Assembly: GCF_002374315.1 (NCBI RefSeq)
Contig: NZ_NWUX01000005.1
Span: forward strand, 124,001 to 188,000
Direction of reading: 5' to 3'
Length of the DNA stretch: 64,000 bases
Origin: Vreelandella nigrificans
GTDB taxonomy: Bacteria; Pseudomonadota; Gammaproteobacteria; Pseudomonadales; Halomonadaceae
Of the stretch, positions 17,779 to 27,166 are shown one piece after another. The stretch's first letter is position 1, and each line of letters starts with the position of its first letter. Position numbers and translations under genes: made by a program. Below the pieces are notes generated by a model. It did no database searches. It was given only the letters and a program-made list of their open reading frames with translations, and was not told where the DNA came from.

Positions 17779-19635
17779 ATGCTGTCGTCCTTACGCTTGC
17801 GCATCCTGACGATCACTCTGATGGTGATCACGCTAGCACTGACCATCAACGCTTCGGTCAGTTATCTGACCTTACAGACTCACAATGAGCAGCAGGTGGT
17901 CCAGCAGCTGGCATCCGTCGCACAGGGTAACGCTCTGGCGATTGAAGAATGGGTTGCCGCACGCACCGCTATGCTTGAAGCAGCGCGTGCTCCCATGATT
18001 GATAATGACCCGCTATCGCCCCTCGTCCAACTGGCAGAGTCAGGCGGATTCCTGGCAGCCTTTTACGGTCAATCCAATGGTAGACATCTCTCTTCCGATG
18101 GCTGGATACCGGGTAATGATTACGACCCGCGCCAGCGTGACTGGTACCAAGCGGCCATAAAACAGGACGGAACCATCATTTCATTGCCTTATGTGGACGC
18201 TAACAGCAACCGCTTGGTAGTTACCTTTGCTACACCGGTTAAACGAAATGGGCGCCTACATGGGGTTATTGGCGGAGATGTAGTGATCGACCAGTTGGTC
18301 AACCAGGTCAATGCTATTCAGCCAACACCATCCAGTTTTGCCTTCCTGAGCAGCGGCGGCGAGACGCTGATCGCACATCCTGACGCTGCGCTAACCCTTA
18401 AGCCACTAAGCCGGGTTAGTGCGGCCTTAACAGCAGCCACCATAGGAAAGTTAAACACCACTCGTAACGCCTGGGAGTCCATTCAGGTAGACGGTGATAC
18501 CAAGCGGCTTTCTACCTCCCCTATTGCCGGTACTGACTGGGAACTCGGCGTGGCGCTGGATGAACAGGAAGCCACTGCAGGCTTACGCGCCATCATTAAG
18601 TCCTCATTAATCACACTGCTAGCTATCATCGCCATCACAGCCCTGCTATTAAGCCTATGGCTCAAGCATACTTTCTCAGGCCTCGAGCGGGCCAGGGATG
18701 CCCTGGATGATATCGCCAGTGGTGAAGGTGACCTAACCCGCCGGCTACCAGAGCAGGGCCGTGATGAAGTGGCTCAGATTTGCGGTGCCTTCAACCGCTT
18801 TGTGAGCAAAATGGAAGCCGTATTGATGGATGTACGCACCAGCAGTGAATCGGTGCACCATGCGGCCAACGAAATTGCGATGGGGGGGCAGGATCTATCA
18901 CGCCGTACTGACAACGCAGCCGCCAGTCTTCAACAAACCTCTGCCTCCATTGAAGAGATCACCAGTACCGTTCAGCACACCGCCGCCTCGGCCCAGGAAG
19001 CCAACAAACTCTCTAAAACCGCCACTGAGGTAGCCAACGAAGGCGGCAAAGTTGTGGCCAATGTCGTCACAACGATGGAAGACATCACACGCGCCTCCGA
19101 TAAGATCGGTGAAATTGTCACATTAATGAACAGCATTTCGTTCCAGACCAACCTTCTCGCCCTTAATGCCTCAGTGGAGGCCGCCCGCGCTGGCGAGCAT
19201 GGTCGTGGTTTTGCGGTAGTGGCCGACGAGGTACGTAAGCTAGCTGGGCGCAGTAGTGAAGCAGCCAATGATATTCAAAAGCTAATTGAAGACTCTCAAA
19301 CCAGGGTTAATAACGGCACCGCGCTAGTACAAAACGCAGGCGTCACTATGCAGGATATCGTTGCGCACATTACCCGTGTTACCGATGTTTTGGAGGAGAT
19401 CAACGCTGCGACCAGCGAACAAAGCGAGGGTATAAAACAAGTCAACATCGCGGTTGCCGAGCTTGACCGCATGACGCAAGAGAACGCCGCTATGGTGGAG
19501 GAGTCCACGACGGCTGCCGAACAGTTGAAAGAGCAGGCTGACCATTTAACTGTCACGATCAGCAGCTTCAAACTGTCTCAACACCCGCCGGCTCCGCTGA
19601 CATTAAACTCGCCGGCAACGTTGTTATCATACTAA
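17779..19635 (+). CDS. Chemoreceptor (MCP) with amino-acid-type dCache domain, copy B
   Basis: Chemoreceptor of 618 aa, a paralogue of copy A with the same layout: helix, dCache_1, helix, HAMP, signalling domain. The amino-acid motif is complete (Y115, R120, W122, Y123, D140, D167), although the usual RPWY is RDWY. The signalling half is nearly the same as in copy A, while the sensor halves differ strongly, as expected for duplicates tuned to different ligands. The frame is open upstream, but the ATG at 17779 begins [10 protein letters not shown], matching [10 protein letters not shown] of copy A. The stop codon lies inside the first unit of a 17-bp array. Confidence 0.9.
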   Translation: MLSSLRLRILTITLMVITLALTINASVSYLTLQTHNEQQVVQQLASVAQGNALAIEEWVAARTAMLEAARAPMIDNDPLSPLVQLAESGGFLAAFYGQSNGRHLSSDGWIPGNDYDPRQRDWYQAAIKQDGTIISLPYVDANSNRLVVTFATPVKRNGRLHGVIGGDVVIDQLVNQVNAIQPTPSSFAFLSSGGETLIAHPDAALTLKPLSRVSAALTAATIGKLNTTRNAWESIQVDGDTKRLSTSPIAGTDWELGVALDEQEATAGLRAIIKSSLITLLAIIAITALLLSLWLKHTFSGLERARDALDDIASGEGDLTRRLPEQGRDEVAQICGAFNRFVSKMEAVLMDVRTSSESVHHAANEIAMGGQDLSRRTDNAAASLQQTSASIEEITSTVQHTAASAQEANKLSKTATEVANEGGKVVANVVTTMEDITRASDKIGEIVTLMNSISFQTNLLALNASVEAARAGEHGRGFAVVADEVRKLAGRSSEAANDIQKLIEDSQTRVNNGTALVQNAGVTMQDIVAHITRVTDVLEEINAATSEQSEGIKQVNIAVAELDRMTQENAAMVEESTTAAEQLKEQADHLTVTISSFKLSQHPPAPLTLNSPATLLSY

Positions 19636-19749
19636 TGCTGACATCGTACTAATGCTGACATCGTACTAATGCTGACATCGTACTAATGCTGACATCGTAC
19701 TAATGCTGACATCGCACTAACGCTGACATTGTACTAACATTGCCAGCGT
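19631..19749. repeat. 17-bp tandem array starting at a chemoreceptor stop codon
   Basis: Seven copies of ACTAATGCTGACATCGT: four identical (19631-19698), then three increasingly diverged. The first copy includes the TAA of the chemoreceptor gene, and the array ends ten bases from the finR stop codon. It fills the whole gap between the converging genes. Confidence 0.95.
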
Positions 19750-19758
19750 ATTCAGAGG

Positions 19759-20685
19759 CTAAGGAATCGGTGGCAACGGGATATCATCACTGCGCTTGGC
19801 ACCCGCCGTCATCTCTCGGCAAAGCCGCAGGAACTCTCGCACCCCGGTGGTGAGGTACTTGTGGCGATGCCAAATAAACGTGAACTGGCGTTTTAAGTCT
19901 AATTCCGGCGTTGGCAGCGGTACCAAGCTACCGCGTCGGAAAGCATCTCGCAGCGCTAGCCTGGACACACACCCGATACCTAGCCCTGACTCCACAGCCC
20001 GTTTAATGCCTTCCGTATGCTCAAGCTCCAGCAACGTATTAAAGCGGCTGCGCCGGTGGCGCGCTGCCTGTTCAAGGGTCATACGCGTACCAGACCCCTC
20101 TTCACGCATAATCCAGTCTTCGCGCAGCAGTTGCTCCAGCTCCAGGTGCTCGCGCCCCGCCAGTGGGTGGCGTGGCGAGCAAAACACGCACAGCTCATCC
20201 TCCACCCAAGGCTGGCTGATAATCATATCGTCGTCGCACTGGCCTTCGATCAGCCCCAAATCAAGCGAATGCTGACGCACCCCCTCAATAATATGCCGCG
20301 TGTTACGCACAGCTAAACGCACACGACTGCCGGGGTGGCGCTGCATAAAATCGCTAATCAGCAGTGTGGCTAAATAGTTACCAATGGTCAGCGTTGCCCC
20401 TACATCCAGCGTCCCTACACCCTGCTGGCCGCGCAGCAACTCTTCCACCTCTTCAGCCCTATCCAGCAAAGCAACCGCTTTGGGCAGTAGCTGAAAGCCT
20501 AGCGCATTAAGCTTCAACCGCTTTCCCATCCGATCAAGCAGCTGGCAGTCGAACTGACGCTCAAGCTCCGCCAGCGCCGTGCTGGTGGCGGACTGCGACA
20601 TAGCAAGCGCACGCGCCGCATGGGAAACACTTTCGTGCTGAGCGACGGCAACAAAGACTTCCAACTGGCGCAAGGTGTAATGCAT
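19759..20685 (-). CDS. finR: LysR-type regulator, FinR-like
   Basis: Transcription regulator of 308 aa with an N-terminal winged helix (LRQLEVFVAVAQHESVSHAARALAMSQSATSTALAELE) and a C-terminal ligand-binding domain. It is transcribed away from fpr, sharing a 184-bp control region. This pairing is the one known for FinR and fpr in Pseudomonas, where FinR activates the ferredoxin-NADP reductase gene under oxidative and related stress. The name rests on context more than on sequence memory. A perfect 8-bp inverted repeat in the shared region is a good binding-site candidate. Confidence 0.8.
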   Translation of the reverse strand: MHYTLRQLEVFVAVAQHESVSHAARALAMSQSATSTALAELERQFDCQLLDRMGKRLKLNALGFQLLPKAVALLDRAEEVEELLRGQQGVGTLDVGATLTIGNYLATLLISDFMQRHPGSRVRLAVRNTRHIIEGVRQHSLDLGLIEGQCDDDMIISQPWVEDELCVFCSPRHPLAGREHLELEQLLREDWIMREEGSGTRMTLEQAARHRRSRFNTLLELEHTEGIKRAVESGLGIGCVSRLALRDAFRRGSLVPLPTPELDLKRQFTFIWHRHKYLTTGVREFLRLCREMTAGAKRSDDIPLPPIP

Positions 20686-20713
20686 GGCAATAGCTCATGT
20701 ATCCAGAAGAGTG

Positions 20714-20734
20714 CTTATCTATTTTTTAGATAAG
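20714..20734. promoter_or_regulatory. Candidate FinR operator
   Basis: CTTATCTA and TAGATAAG form a perfect 8-bp dyad around five T bases, and the site contains the T-N11-A arrangement typical of LysR-type regulators. It lies 29 bp from the finR start and just upstream of a TATAAT at 20744-20749, where an activator of fpr would bind. Confidence 0.6.
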
Positions 20735-20743
20735 TGTTATCAG

Positions 20744-20749
20744 TATAAT
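20744..20749 (+). promoter_or_regulatory. Candidate -10 element for fpr
   Basis: A perfect TATAAT on the plus strand lies 10 bases beyond the FinR-like dyad, with no good -35 hexamer at 17 bp, as expected for an activator-dependent promoter. It would give a leader of about 115 bases before fpr. Confidence 0.45.
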
Positions 20750-20869
20750 TCGCTTAACAGATATACCACCCTTTATTTAGAATTAGCAGCATCACATTCA
20801 GCTATCTTTTATTCTTTTTTAGAATATGGCGGACGAGGCTTAGGCCACTCTGCCCTTGGAGAAGTCAGC

Positions 20870-21646
20870 ATGAGCAAGTTTGCCCTAGAAGAAGTCCTCA
20901 GCGTCCATCACTGGAACGACACCCTGTTCAGCTTCCGCACCACTCGCGAACGCTCACTACGCTTCAAAAATGGCCAGTTTGTGATGATCGGCCTAGAAGT
21001 GAATGGCAAACCGCTGATGCGTGCCTACTCCATCGCCAGCCCCAACTACGAAGATCATCTGGAATTCTTCAGCATCAAAGTGCCCGATGGCCCGCTGACG
21101 TCACGCTTACAGCACTTAAAAGTGGGTGATCAAATCATGGTCAGCCGCAAGCCCACGGGCACACTGGTATGCGATGACCTTCTGCCAGGCCGTAATCTCT
21201 ACATGCTCTCCACCGGCACCGGTTTGGCACCGTTTATGAGCCTGATTCAAGATCCTGAAGTTTACGAACGCTATGAGAAAGTAGTGCTGGTTCACGGTGT
21301 CCGCGAAGTATCTGAGCTGGCCTACGCCGACTTCATCACTAAAGAGCTGCCTGCCCATGAATACCTTGGCGAAGATATCGCCGCCAAATTGGTTTACTAC
21401 CCGACCGTTACTCGCGAAGAATTCCACACCATGGGCCGTCTGACCGACCATATCCGTTCGGGCAAGCTGTTTGAAGACACTGGCCTTCCGCCAATTGACC
21501 CGCGCCAAGACCGTGCGATGATCTGCGGCAGTCCTGCCATGCTGGATGATACCAGCGCCCTGCTAGACGAGTTGGGCCTGAATATTTCCCCGCGCATGGG
21601 CGAGCCGGGCGACTACGTGATTGAGCGAGCATTCGTCGAAAAGTAA
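20870..21646 (+). CDS. fpr: Ferredoxin/flavodoxin-NADP+ reductase
   Basis: FAD enzyme (258 aa) that passes electrons between NADPH and ferredoxin or flavodoxin. The FAD-binding segment RAYSIASPNY, the NADP segment LSTGTGLAPFMS and the CGSPAMLDDT stretch are those of bacterial subclass I FPRs, and the C-terminus VIERAFVEK is typical of this group. The open frame extends 62 codons upstream into the finR promoter region, but the ATG at 20870 has GGAG at a good distance and matches family starts. A strong terminator follows. Confidence 0.93.
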   Translation: MSKFALEEVLSVHHWNDTLFSFRTTRERSLRFKNGQFVMIGLEVNGKPLMRAYSIASPNYEDHLEFFSIKVPDGPLTSRLQHLKVGDQIMVSRKPTGTLVCDDLLPGRNLYMLSTGTGLAPFMSLIQDPEVYERYEKVVLVHGVREVSELAYADFITKELPAHEYLGEDIAAKLVYYPTVTREEFHTMGRLTDHIRSGKLFEDTGLPPIDPRQDRAMICGSPAMLDDTSALLDELGLNISPRMGEPGDYVIERAFVEK

Positions 21647-21668
21647 TTCCGCCTCAGTTCTTGTAACG

Positions 21669-21706
21669 AAACGCCCCGCTAAACAGCTAGTTTGGCGGGG
21701 CGTTTT
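21669..21706 (+). terminator. Intrinsic terminator after fpr
   Basis: A 16-bp stem with one mispair or wobble (AAACGCCCCGCTAAAC at 21669-21684 with the complementary arm at 21690-21705) and a five-base loop, ending in TTTT. Confidence 0.88.
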
Positions 21707-21774
21707 AGTAACTCAAGGTTTTAGTAACTTAAGACAGCTGCTTAAAACAGCTAAGTCTCTCGCAGCTACACAAT

Positions 21775-21834
21775 GTCGCTAAAAACCTTGTCGCTACAAA
21801 CCTAGTCTCTACAAACCTAGTCGCTACACATAGC
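21775..21834. repeat. Degenerate 15-bp tandem array between fpr and glnK2
   Basis: Four units of 15 bp (type GTCGCTACAAACCTA) lie end to end, the inner two differing by one base and the outer ones by more. Further eroded copies may extend back to about 21752. The array ends six bases from the stop of the converging PII gene. Confidence 0.75.
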
Positions 21835-21839
21835 CTGAG

Positions 21840-22232
<393 letters not shown>

Positions 22233-22388
22233 TTAGCAAAGTTCGTTACCCGTTAGTGTTAAGCATACACCGCTATCGACAGAGAATAAAAAGCCTGCGC
22301 AAGAGTTATGAATGGCAATTATCTAGAACAGTCTTGAATCGCAGCAATGAATGACGACAACGGAGAATAGAGGTAGGCATAACAAACA

Positions 22389-22410
22389 GGCCTCCCACAA
22401 AGGGGAGGCC
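22389..22410 (-). terminator. Terminator after amtB
   Basis: GGCCTCCC and GGGAGGCC form a perfect 8-bp stem with a six-base loop. Read on the minus strand it is followed by TGTTTGTTA. It lies 36 bases past the amtB stop and separates amtB from the second PII gene. Confidence 0.75.
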
Positions 22411-22445
22411 ACAGCAGCGCGCCAACTTACTTCATTAGCGCAAGC

Positions 22446-23693
22446 TTATTTCTTAACACTAAACTCAGGGTAAGCTTCAAGACCGCACTCAGCGATATCA
22501 ACACCCTCATACTCTTCTTCTTCGCTAACACGGATACCCATGATGGCTTTCAGCACCAGCCATACCACCAGGCTCGCCAGAAAGACCCAGGCAAAAATGC
22601 CAACCATGCCGATAATCTGCGCTCCAAAGGTAGCATCACCATTGGACAGCGGCACGGCCAAGCAGCCCCAGATACCTACCACACCGTGTACCGAAATCGC
22701 ACCGACTGGATCATCCAACTTCAGCTTATCGAGCATGACAATCGATAGTACAACGATCAGACCACCCACCATACCGATCAGCATAGCTCCGAAGGCTGAA
22801 GGCTCCAGGGGCTCAGCAGTGATCGCCACAAGGCCCGCCAGCGCACCGTTAAGCGCCATGGTCAGGTCAGCTTTGCGGAACCACAGTTTGGCTAGAATAA
22901 GCGCGGCAATCACACCACCCGCAGCTGCCGCGTTGGTATTTACCATGACTTGAGCCACGTTGTTCGCTGAATCGACGTCTGACATTTTCAGCTCAGAACC
23001 ACCATTGAAACCGAACCAACCCATCCACAGAATAAACGTACCTAACGTTGCCAGCGGCAGATTGGCACCAGGGATTGCCCGGATACTACCGTCACTGCCG
23101 TACTTGCCCTTACGTGGCCCTAGCACCAACACACCCGCTAATGCCGCTGCAGCACCAGCCATGTGAACAATGCCTGACCCCGCAAAGTCGGAGAAGCCAA
23201 TGGCATCAATCCAACCACCACCCCAGGTCCAGTAGCCTGAGACCGGATAAATGACGCCAGTCATCACAACGGCGAAGGCTAAAAATGCCCATAGCTTCAT
23301 GCGCTCAGCAACCGCACCAGAAACGATCGACATCGCAGTAGCGACAAACACTACTTGGAAAAAGTAATCCGCACGCATGGAGTAGTAAGGTGCGTCATCA
23401 CCACCAGCCGTCACTGCATCGACGCTATTCTCACCGCCAATCAAGAAGCCTAAGTTGGGTATAAAACCACCTTCAGTACTGGAGTACATCAGGTAATAAC
23501 CCACTAACAGGTACATGGTGCAGGCGATCGCAAAGAGTGCGATGTTCTTAGTCAGAATTTCGGCGGTATTTTTAGAGCGCACCAAGCCAGCTTCTAACAT
23601 TGAGAAGCCAGCAGCCATCCACATGACTAGCACGCCGCAGATTAGAAAATAGAAAGTATCGAGTGCGTAACTCAGCTCTGCAAGCTCGTTCAT
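22446..23693 (-). CDS. amtB: Ammonium channel AmtB
   Basis: Inner-membrane ammonium transporter of 415 aa with about eleven hydrophobic segments. The twin pore histidines are in GSGIVHMAGA and SVHGVVGIWG. The cytoplasmic tail (EEEEYEGVDIAECGLEAYPEF) is the typical end. I start at the ATG at 23693, which has GGGGA seven bases upstream; an in-frame ATG seven codons earlier has no ribosome site. It lies 46 bases after the first PII gene, the standard glnK-amtB arrangement in which PII binds and closes the channel when ammonium is plentiful. Confidence 0.95.
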   Translation of the reverse strand: MNELAELSYALDTFYFLICGVLVMWMAAGFSMLEAGLVRSKNTAEILTKNIALFAIACTMYLLVGYYLMYSSTEGGFIPNLGFLIGGENSVDAVTAGGDDAPYYSMRADYFFQVVFVATAMSIVSGAVAERMKLWAFLAFAVVMTGVIYPVSGYWTWGGGWIDAIGFSDFAGSGIVHMAGAAAALAGVLVLGPRKGKYGSDGSIRAIPGANLPLATLGTFILWMGWFGFNGGSELKMSDVDSANNVAQVMVNTNAAAAGGVIAALILAKLWFRKADLTMALNGALAGLVAITAEPLEPSAFGAMLIGMVGGLIVVLSIVMLDKLKLDDPVGAISVHGVVGIWGCLAVPLSNGDATFGAQIIGMVGIFAWVFLASLVVWLVLKAIMGIRVSEEEEYEGVDIAECGLEAYPEFSVKK

Positions 23694-23739
23694 TGTCAGT
23701 TCCCCGTTAACCATAGAAAGAAGTTATTAGCTGGCTGGT

Positions 23740-24099
<360 letters not shown>

Positions 24100-24157
24100 T
24101 TAAGTCCTGCTAGATTAGTAGCGGCACAGCCGCCAAAATAAGCACCTGAACCGATAA

Positions 24158-24173
24158 TGCGCATACCGTGCCA
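24158..24173 (-). promoter_or_regulatory. Sigma-54 (RpoN) promoter of glnK-amtB
   Basis: On the minus strand TGGCACGGTATGCGCA has a perfect -24 element (TGGCACG) and the -12 GC exactly ten bases after the GG. The TT normally before that GC is replaced by GC. Transcription would start near 24147, about 70 bases from the glnK start. I find no convincing NtrC dyad in the remaining upstream sequence. Confidence 0.72.
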
Positions 24174-24210
24174 GCAGATTTTTTTCTCTTATAAGTCAAC
24201 CGACTACTCA

Positions 24211-24411
24211 CTAGCCAGGCGAGTATTTAGCGTTTAATTTGGGCAAAATCATCTCTGCAGCACTGCTGCCGCACCAAAACAAAGCATAAGCAAATGTTGC
24301 CTGCTCCATTTCGATGCAAACCAGGCGCTCAGCAGGAAAAGCACTCAGCGCATGCGAATTCGCCAACTGTTGCGTATCCTTACGGATAAGCCGTTTTTTA
24401 TATGAGTTCAT
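24211..24411 (-). CDS. Possible small protein, unrecognised
   Basis: An open frame of 66 aa (basic start MNSYKKRLIRKD, hydrophobic middle with FAYALFWCGSSAAEM) sits in the 361-bp gap between glnK and ubiK. Codon choice looks acceptable, but no ribosome site precedes the ATG, and the frame ends before the glnK promoter, so its transcription is unclear. I do not recognise it. Apart from it and the sigma-54 element I see nothing else in this gap. Confidence 0.22.
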   Translation of the reverse strand: MNSYKKRLIRKDTQQLANSHALSAFPAERLVCIEMEQATFAYALFWCGSSAAEMILPKLNAKYSPG

Positions 24412-24439
24412 TTAGCTAGTTATTAAGGAGAGAGCCGCT

Positions 24440-24775
24440 ATGGCGCCTCAAGATCGCATTAGCCGACTGGCCCAGCAGATTGGTGACCGTTTACAGAACG
24501 CTTCCCAAGCGCCTGAAGAGATTCAAAAAGGTGTACAGCAAGTAGTACGTGGCGCCTTTGACCGTCTAGAGCTCGTCTCTCGGGAGGATTTTGATATTCT
24601 GATGGATGTGCTGCAGCGCACGCGCTCGCGGGTCGAGGCGTTAGAACGCCAGGTTGCGAACCTGGAGGCAGCCGTGGAAGCGACTGCTACCGCCACAACA
24701 CCACTTGAAGCTGAAGCGCCGCCAGCTCCTGCCCAAAAAGCGTCAAATACAGCTGAGAAAGATAAGCCAGCGTAA
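24440..24775 (+). CDS. ubiK: Ubiquinone biosynthesis accessory factor UbiK (BMFP family)
   Basis: Small protein of 111 aa. The N-terminal part is the conserved BMFP segment (RGAFDRLELVSREDFDILMDVL), followed by a coiled coil (VEALERQVANLEAAVEA) and an Ala/Pro-rich tail. UbiK works with UbiJ in the soluble complex that carries out late ubiquinone synthesis under air. AAGGAG precedes the ATG. In Pseudomonas it lies between glnK-amtB and comM (yifB); here comM is 7 kb further on with iron-uptake genes between. Confidence 0.88.
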   Translation: MAPQDRISRLAQQIGDRLQNASQAPEEIQKGVQQVVRGAFDRLELVSREDFDILMDVLQRTRSRVEALERQVANLEAAVEATATATTPLEAEAPPAPAQKASNTAEKDKPA

Positions 24776-24816
24776 CGCGTAAGCCTTATCTTATTAGCAG
24801 CAGCAATAGAAAATTA

Positions 24817-24845
24817 GCAGCAATAGGACAATAGCCTGTTGCTGC
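24817..24845 (+). terminator. Hairpin after ubiK
   Basis: An 11-bp stem (GCAGCAATAGG with CCTGTTGCTGC, one G-T wobble) with a seven-base loop, 42 bases after ubiK. No T tract follows. The region also contains two copies of ATTAGCAGCA, so part of the pairing may derive from short repeats. Confidence 0.4.
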
Positions 24846-24885
24846 ACCTCCCCTACAGTCGGGGCTCGCTTAGCAGAAAGAAAAT

Positions 24886-24904
24886 ACGAATTACTATCAT
24901 TGAC
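24886..24904. promoter_or_regulatory. Fur-like box before the IutA-type receptor
   Basis: ACGAATTACTATCATTGAC matches the 19-bp Fur consensus at 11 positions, including the run ATCATT. It lies about 60 bases before the receptor start. Weak alone, it is supported by two better matches in the same iron-uptake block. Confidence 0.45.
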
Positions 24905-24965
24905 TTTGTGTTTCGTGGTGATACTCTCCGTTCCTGATTTCCTTACTATTTTCGGACTGTTCACC

Positions 24966-27116
24966 ATGCCCGCCCCGTCTTTTACAACGCCGTCTTCTGC
25001 CATGGCTGCGCTTATTGGTACCGGCCTGCTACTGAGTTTTTCCAGTGGAGTTTCCGCCCAAAGCACGACGTCTGGGTCTTCGCTAAACGCCACCACTGAG
25101 GAGACCATGGTTGTTGTAGGCTCCCGCACTCCGACTCAGATCAGTCAGATACCCGGGGCTGTCTGGGTGATCGACAAAGAGATGCTGCAACAACAGACCC
25201 GCAATGGTGCAGACCTCAAGACGGCATTGGGGCATCTGGTGCCGGGGTTGGATCTGGCACCGCAAGGACGCACCAATTATGGGCAGAACATGCGTGGCCG
25301 AGGCGTGCAGGTACTTATCGATGGCGTATCGCTGAACAGTTCACGTGGACTCTCACGTCAATTCGATGCTATCGATCCATTCAATATCGAGCGTGTGGAA
25401 GTCCTCTCCGGCGCCAGCAGTCTATATGGTGGGGGCGCAACGGGAGGCTTGATCAATATCATTACGCGTAAGGGTGAAGAAGGCCTGAATTGGCGCACGG
25501 AAGCAGGCATTACCACCGGCTTTAACAACAGCGATGACCTAGACCGACGCTTGTCACAATCGGTCAGCGGCGGCAATGAGCGGGTTCAAGGCTACCTGGG
25601 TACTGCAATAGGGGATAACGGTCGCCACTATGACGGCCAGGGCCAAGAGATCTTTCCCGATATCGCCCAAACCGACCTCCAGGACAATCGCAGCATCGAT
25701 ATACTAGGTAACCTATCCTTCCGCTTGACGGACGAACAGAGCTTGGAACTGGGCGCCCAACTATACCGCTCCGGCTACGAAGGCGACCGGGGTGTTTACT
25801 TCCCCAACCTCAACGCTGCCACCCCCAACTTGAACGATGCCGAAATTCGCGACGGCTATCGTTCACAGCGCGACCCGGAAACCGATCGCAAGCTCGTCAA
25901 CATCAACTATCACCACGCTAACCTATGGGGGCAAAATTTCTACCTACAGGCGTTCCATCGTGAGGAGAAATCCAGTTTCCAGGCATTTCCTTACTCCGTC
26001 TCGCATGGACTGCAGTTCCGCGCATCACAACAAAATACCAATTTAAGCGGTATCAAGGCGCTGTTCGAGTCGCACTTGGGTGATGACGTTTCGCTGACCT
26101 ACGGCCTAGATCTGGATCGCGAGAAGTTCGATGCCAGCCAAATGCTGTTCGATACCAATGTATCGGATGCCACCGGTGGCCTAGTGCAGCAAGCATCTGG
26201 GGTCGAACCCCGTTATCCAGGCTACCAAGTGGACGGGCTCTCGGGCTTCATCCAGGGCGACTGGCAAGCCACTCAGGCACTTAAACTTTCTGCTGGAGTG
26301 CGTCAACAGCACATGGATGTCGAAGTGGATCAGTTCCAGGGTATCCCAGGTGGCAAGAATGACTATAAAGCGACACTGTTTAATGCCAGTGCCCTTTATG
26401 ACTACGGCAATGGGCACCAAAACTGGCTGCAGTTCAGTCAGGGGTTCGAGCTACCAGACCCCGCCAAGTACTACGGTAAGAGTCCCGACGTGAGTGTCGG
26501 CAACAACCCATTGTCTGCTATCGAGACGGATCAGGTGGAGCTAGGCTGGCGCTACCAGGGAGGCAGCTGGACGGCCCAAACAGCGCTTTACTACGCTTGG
26601 TCAGATAAAGCGGTTGAGAACGCCGAGGATCTAAGCGTCAGCGTAGTGGACGAAAAGAAACGCGACTTTGGCCTGGAAAGTGCCGTAACCCGCTACTTCG
26701 ACAACGGTATAGAGATAGGCGGCACGCTACACTTAGTGCGCTCCGAGCAGGAGAACAACGAGGGCAACTGGGAGAAACGTGACGCCCGCTATGCATCGCT
26801 CTCCTCATCTACTGCCTTTATTGGCTGGACCGATTATGTACGTTCGGCGCGTTTGCAAGCCAATCATGCCTTCAACTTGAAAGACGATGCTGATCGCAAG
26901 ATCGACGGCAATACCACCCTCGACGTCTCCTTCAGCCAAGAGACCAATTTTGGTACCGTCAGCCTGGGTGTGCAGAACCTGCTTGATGACCAGTACTCAA
27001 CCGTCTGGGGGCAGCGAGCCGCGATGTTCTACTCTCCCTACTACGGCCCAGAGTACCTCTACGACTACCAAGGGCGCGGCCGCACCTACACTCTAAACTG
27101 GTCGATGGCTTACTGA
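24966..27116 (+). CDS. TonB-dependent siderophore receptor, IutA-like
   Basis: Outer-membrane receptor of 716 aa with an N-terminal signal sequence (cleavage near VSAQS), a plug domain and a 22-strand barrel ending in an aromatic residue region (LNWSMAY). Long segments follow IutA, the aerobactin receptor: RTNYGQNMRGRGVQVLIDGV, SIDPFNIE-type plug text, SLYGGGATGGLINIITRKG, and VWGQRAAMFYSPYYGPEYLYDYQGRGRT near the end. The likely ligand is a ferric hydroxamate-citrate siderophore. I start at the ATG at 24966; the frame is also open from a TTG 22 codons earlier. The next gene is its probable AraC-type regulator. Confidence 0.88.
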   Translation: MPAPSFTTPSSAMAALIGTGLLLSFSSGVSAQSTTSGSSLNATTEETMVVVGSRTPTQISQIPGAVWVIDKEMLQQQTRNGADLKTALGHLVPGLDLAPQGRTNYGQNMRGRGVQVLIDGVSLNSSRGLSRQFDAIDPFNIERVEVLSGASSLYGGGATGGLINIITRKGEEGLNWRTEAGITTGFNNSDDLDRRLSQSVSGGNERVQGYLGTAIGDNGRHYDGQGQEIFPDIAQTDLQDNRSIDILGNLSFRLTDEQSLELGAQLYRSGYEGDRGVYFPNLNAATPNLNDAEIRDGYRSQRDPETDRKLVNINYHHANLWGQNFYLQAFHREEKSSFQAFPYSVSHGLQFRASQQNTNLSGIKALFESHLGDDVSLTYGLDLDREKFDASQMLFDTNVSDATGGLVQQASGVEPRYPGYQVDGLSGFIQGDWQATQALKLSAGVRQQHMDVEVDQFQGIPGGKNDYKATLFNASALYDYGNGHQNWLQFSQGFELPDPAKYYGKSPDVSVGNNPLSAIETDQVELGWRYQGGSWTAQTALYYAWSDKAVENAEDLSVSVVDEKKRDFGLESAVTRYFDNGIEIGGTLHLVRSEQENNEGNWEKRDARYASLSSSTAFIGWTDYVRSARLQANHAFNLKDDADRKIDGNTTLDVSFSQETNFGTVSLGVQNLLDDQYSTVWGQRAAMFYSPYYGPEYLYDYQGRGRTYTLNWSMAY

Positions 27117-27166
27117 GCCTCCGACCAGCTACACGCAGGCAGCCGCCCAAGGGCGAGGTAATGGTA

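Noticed and set aside
13417..19635. C-terminal CheR/CheB-binding pentapeptide on the chemoreceptors
   Set aside because: The ends (SGRHT, DAPRR, TLLSY) do not match the NWETF-type motif.
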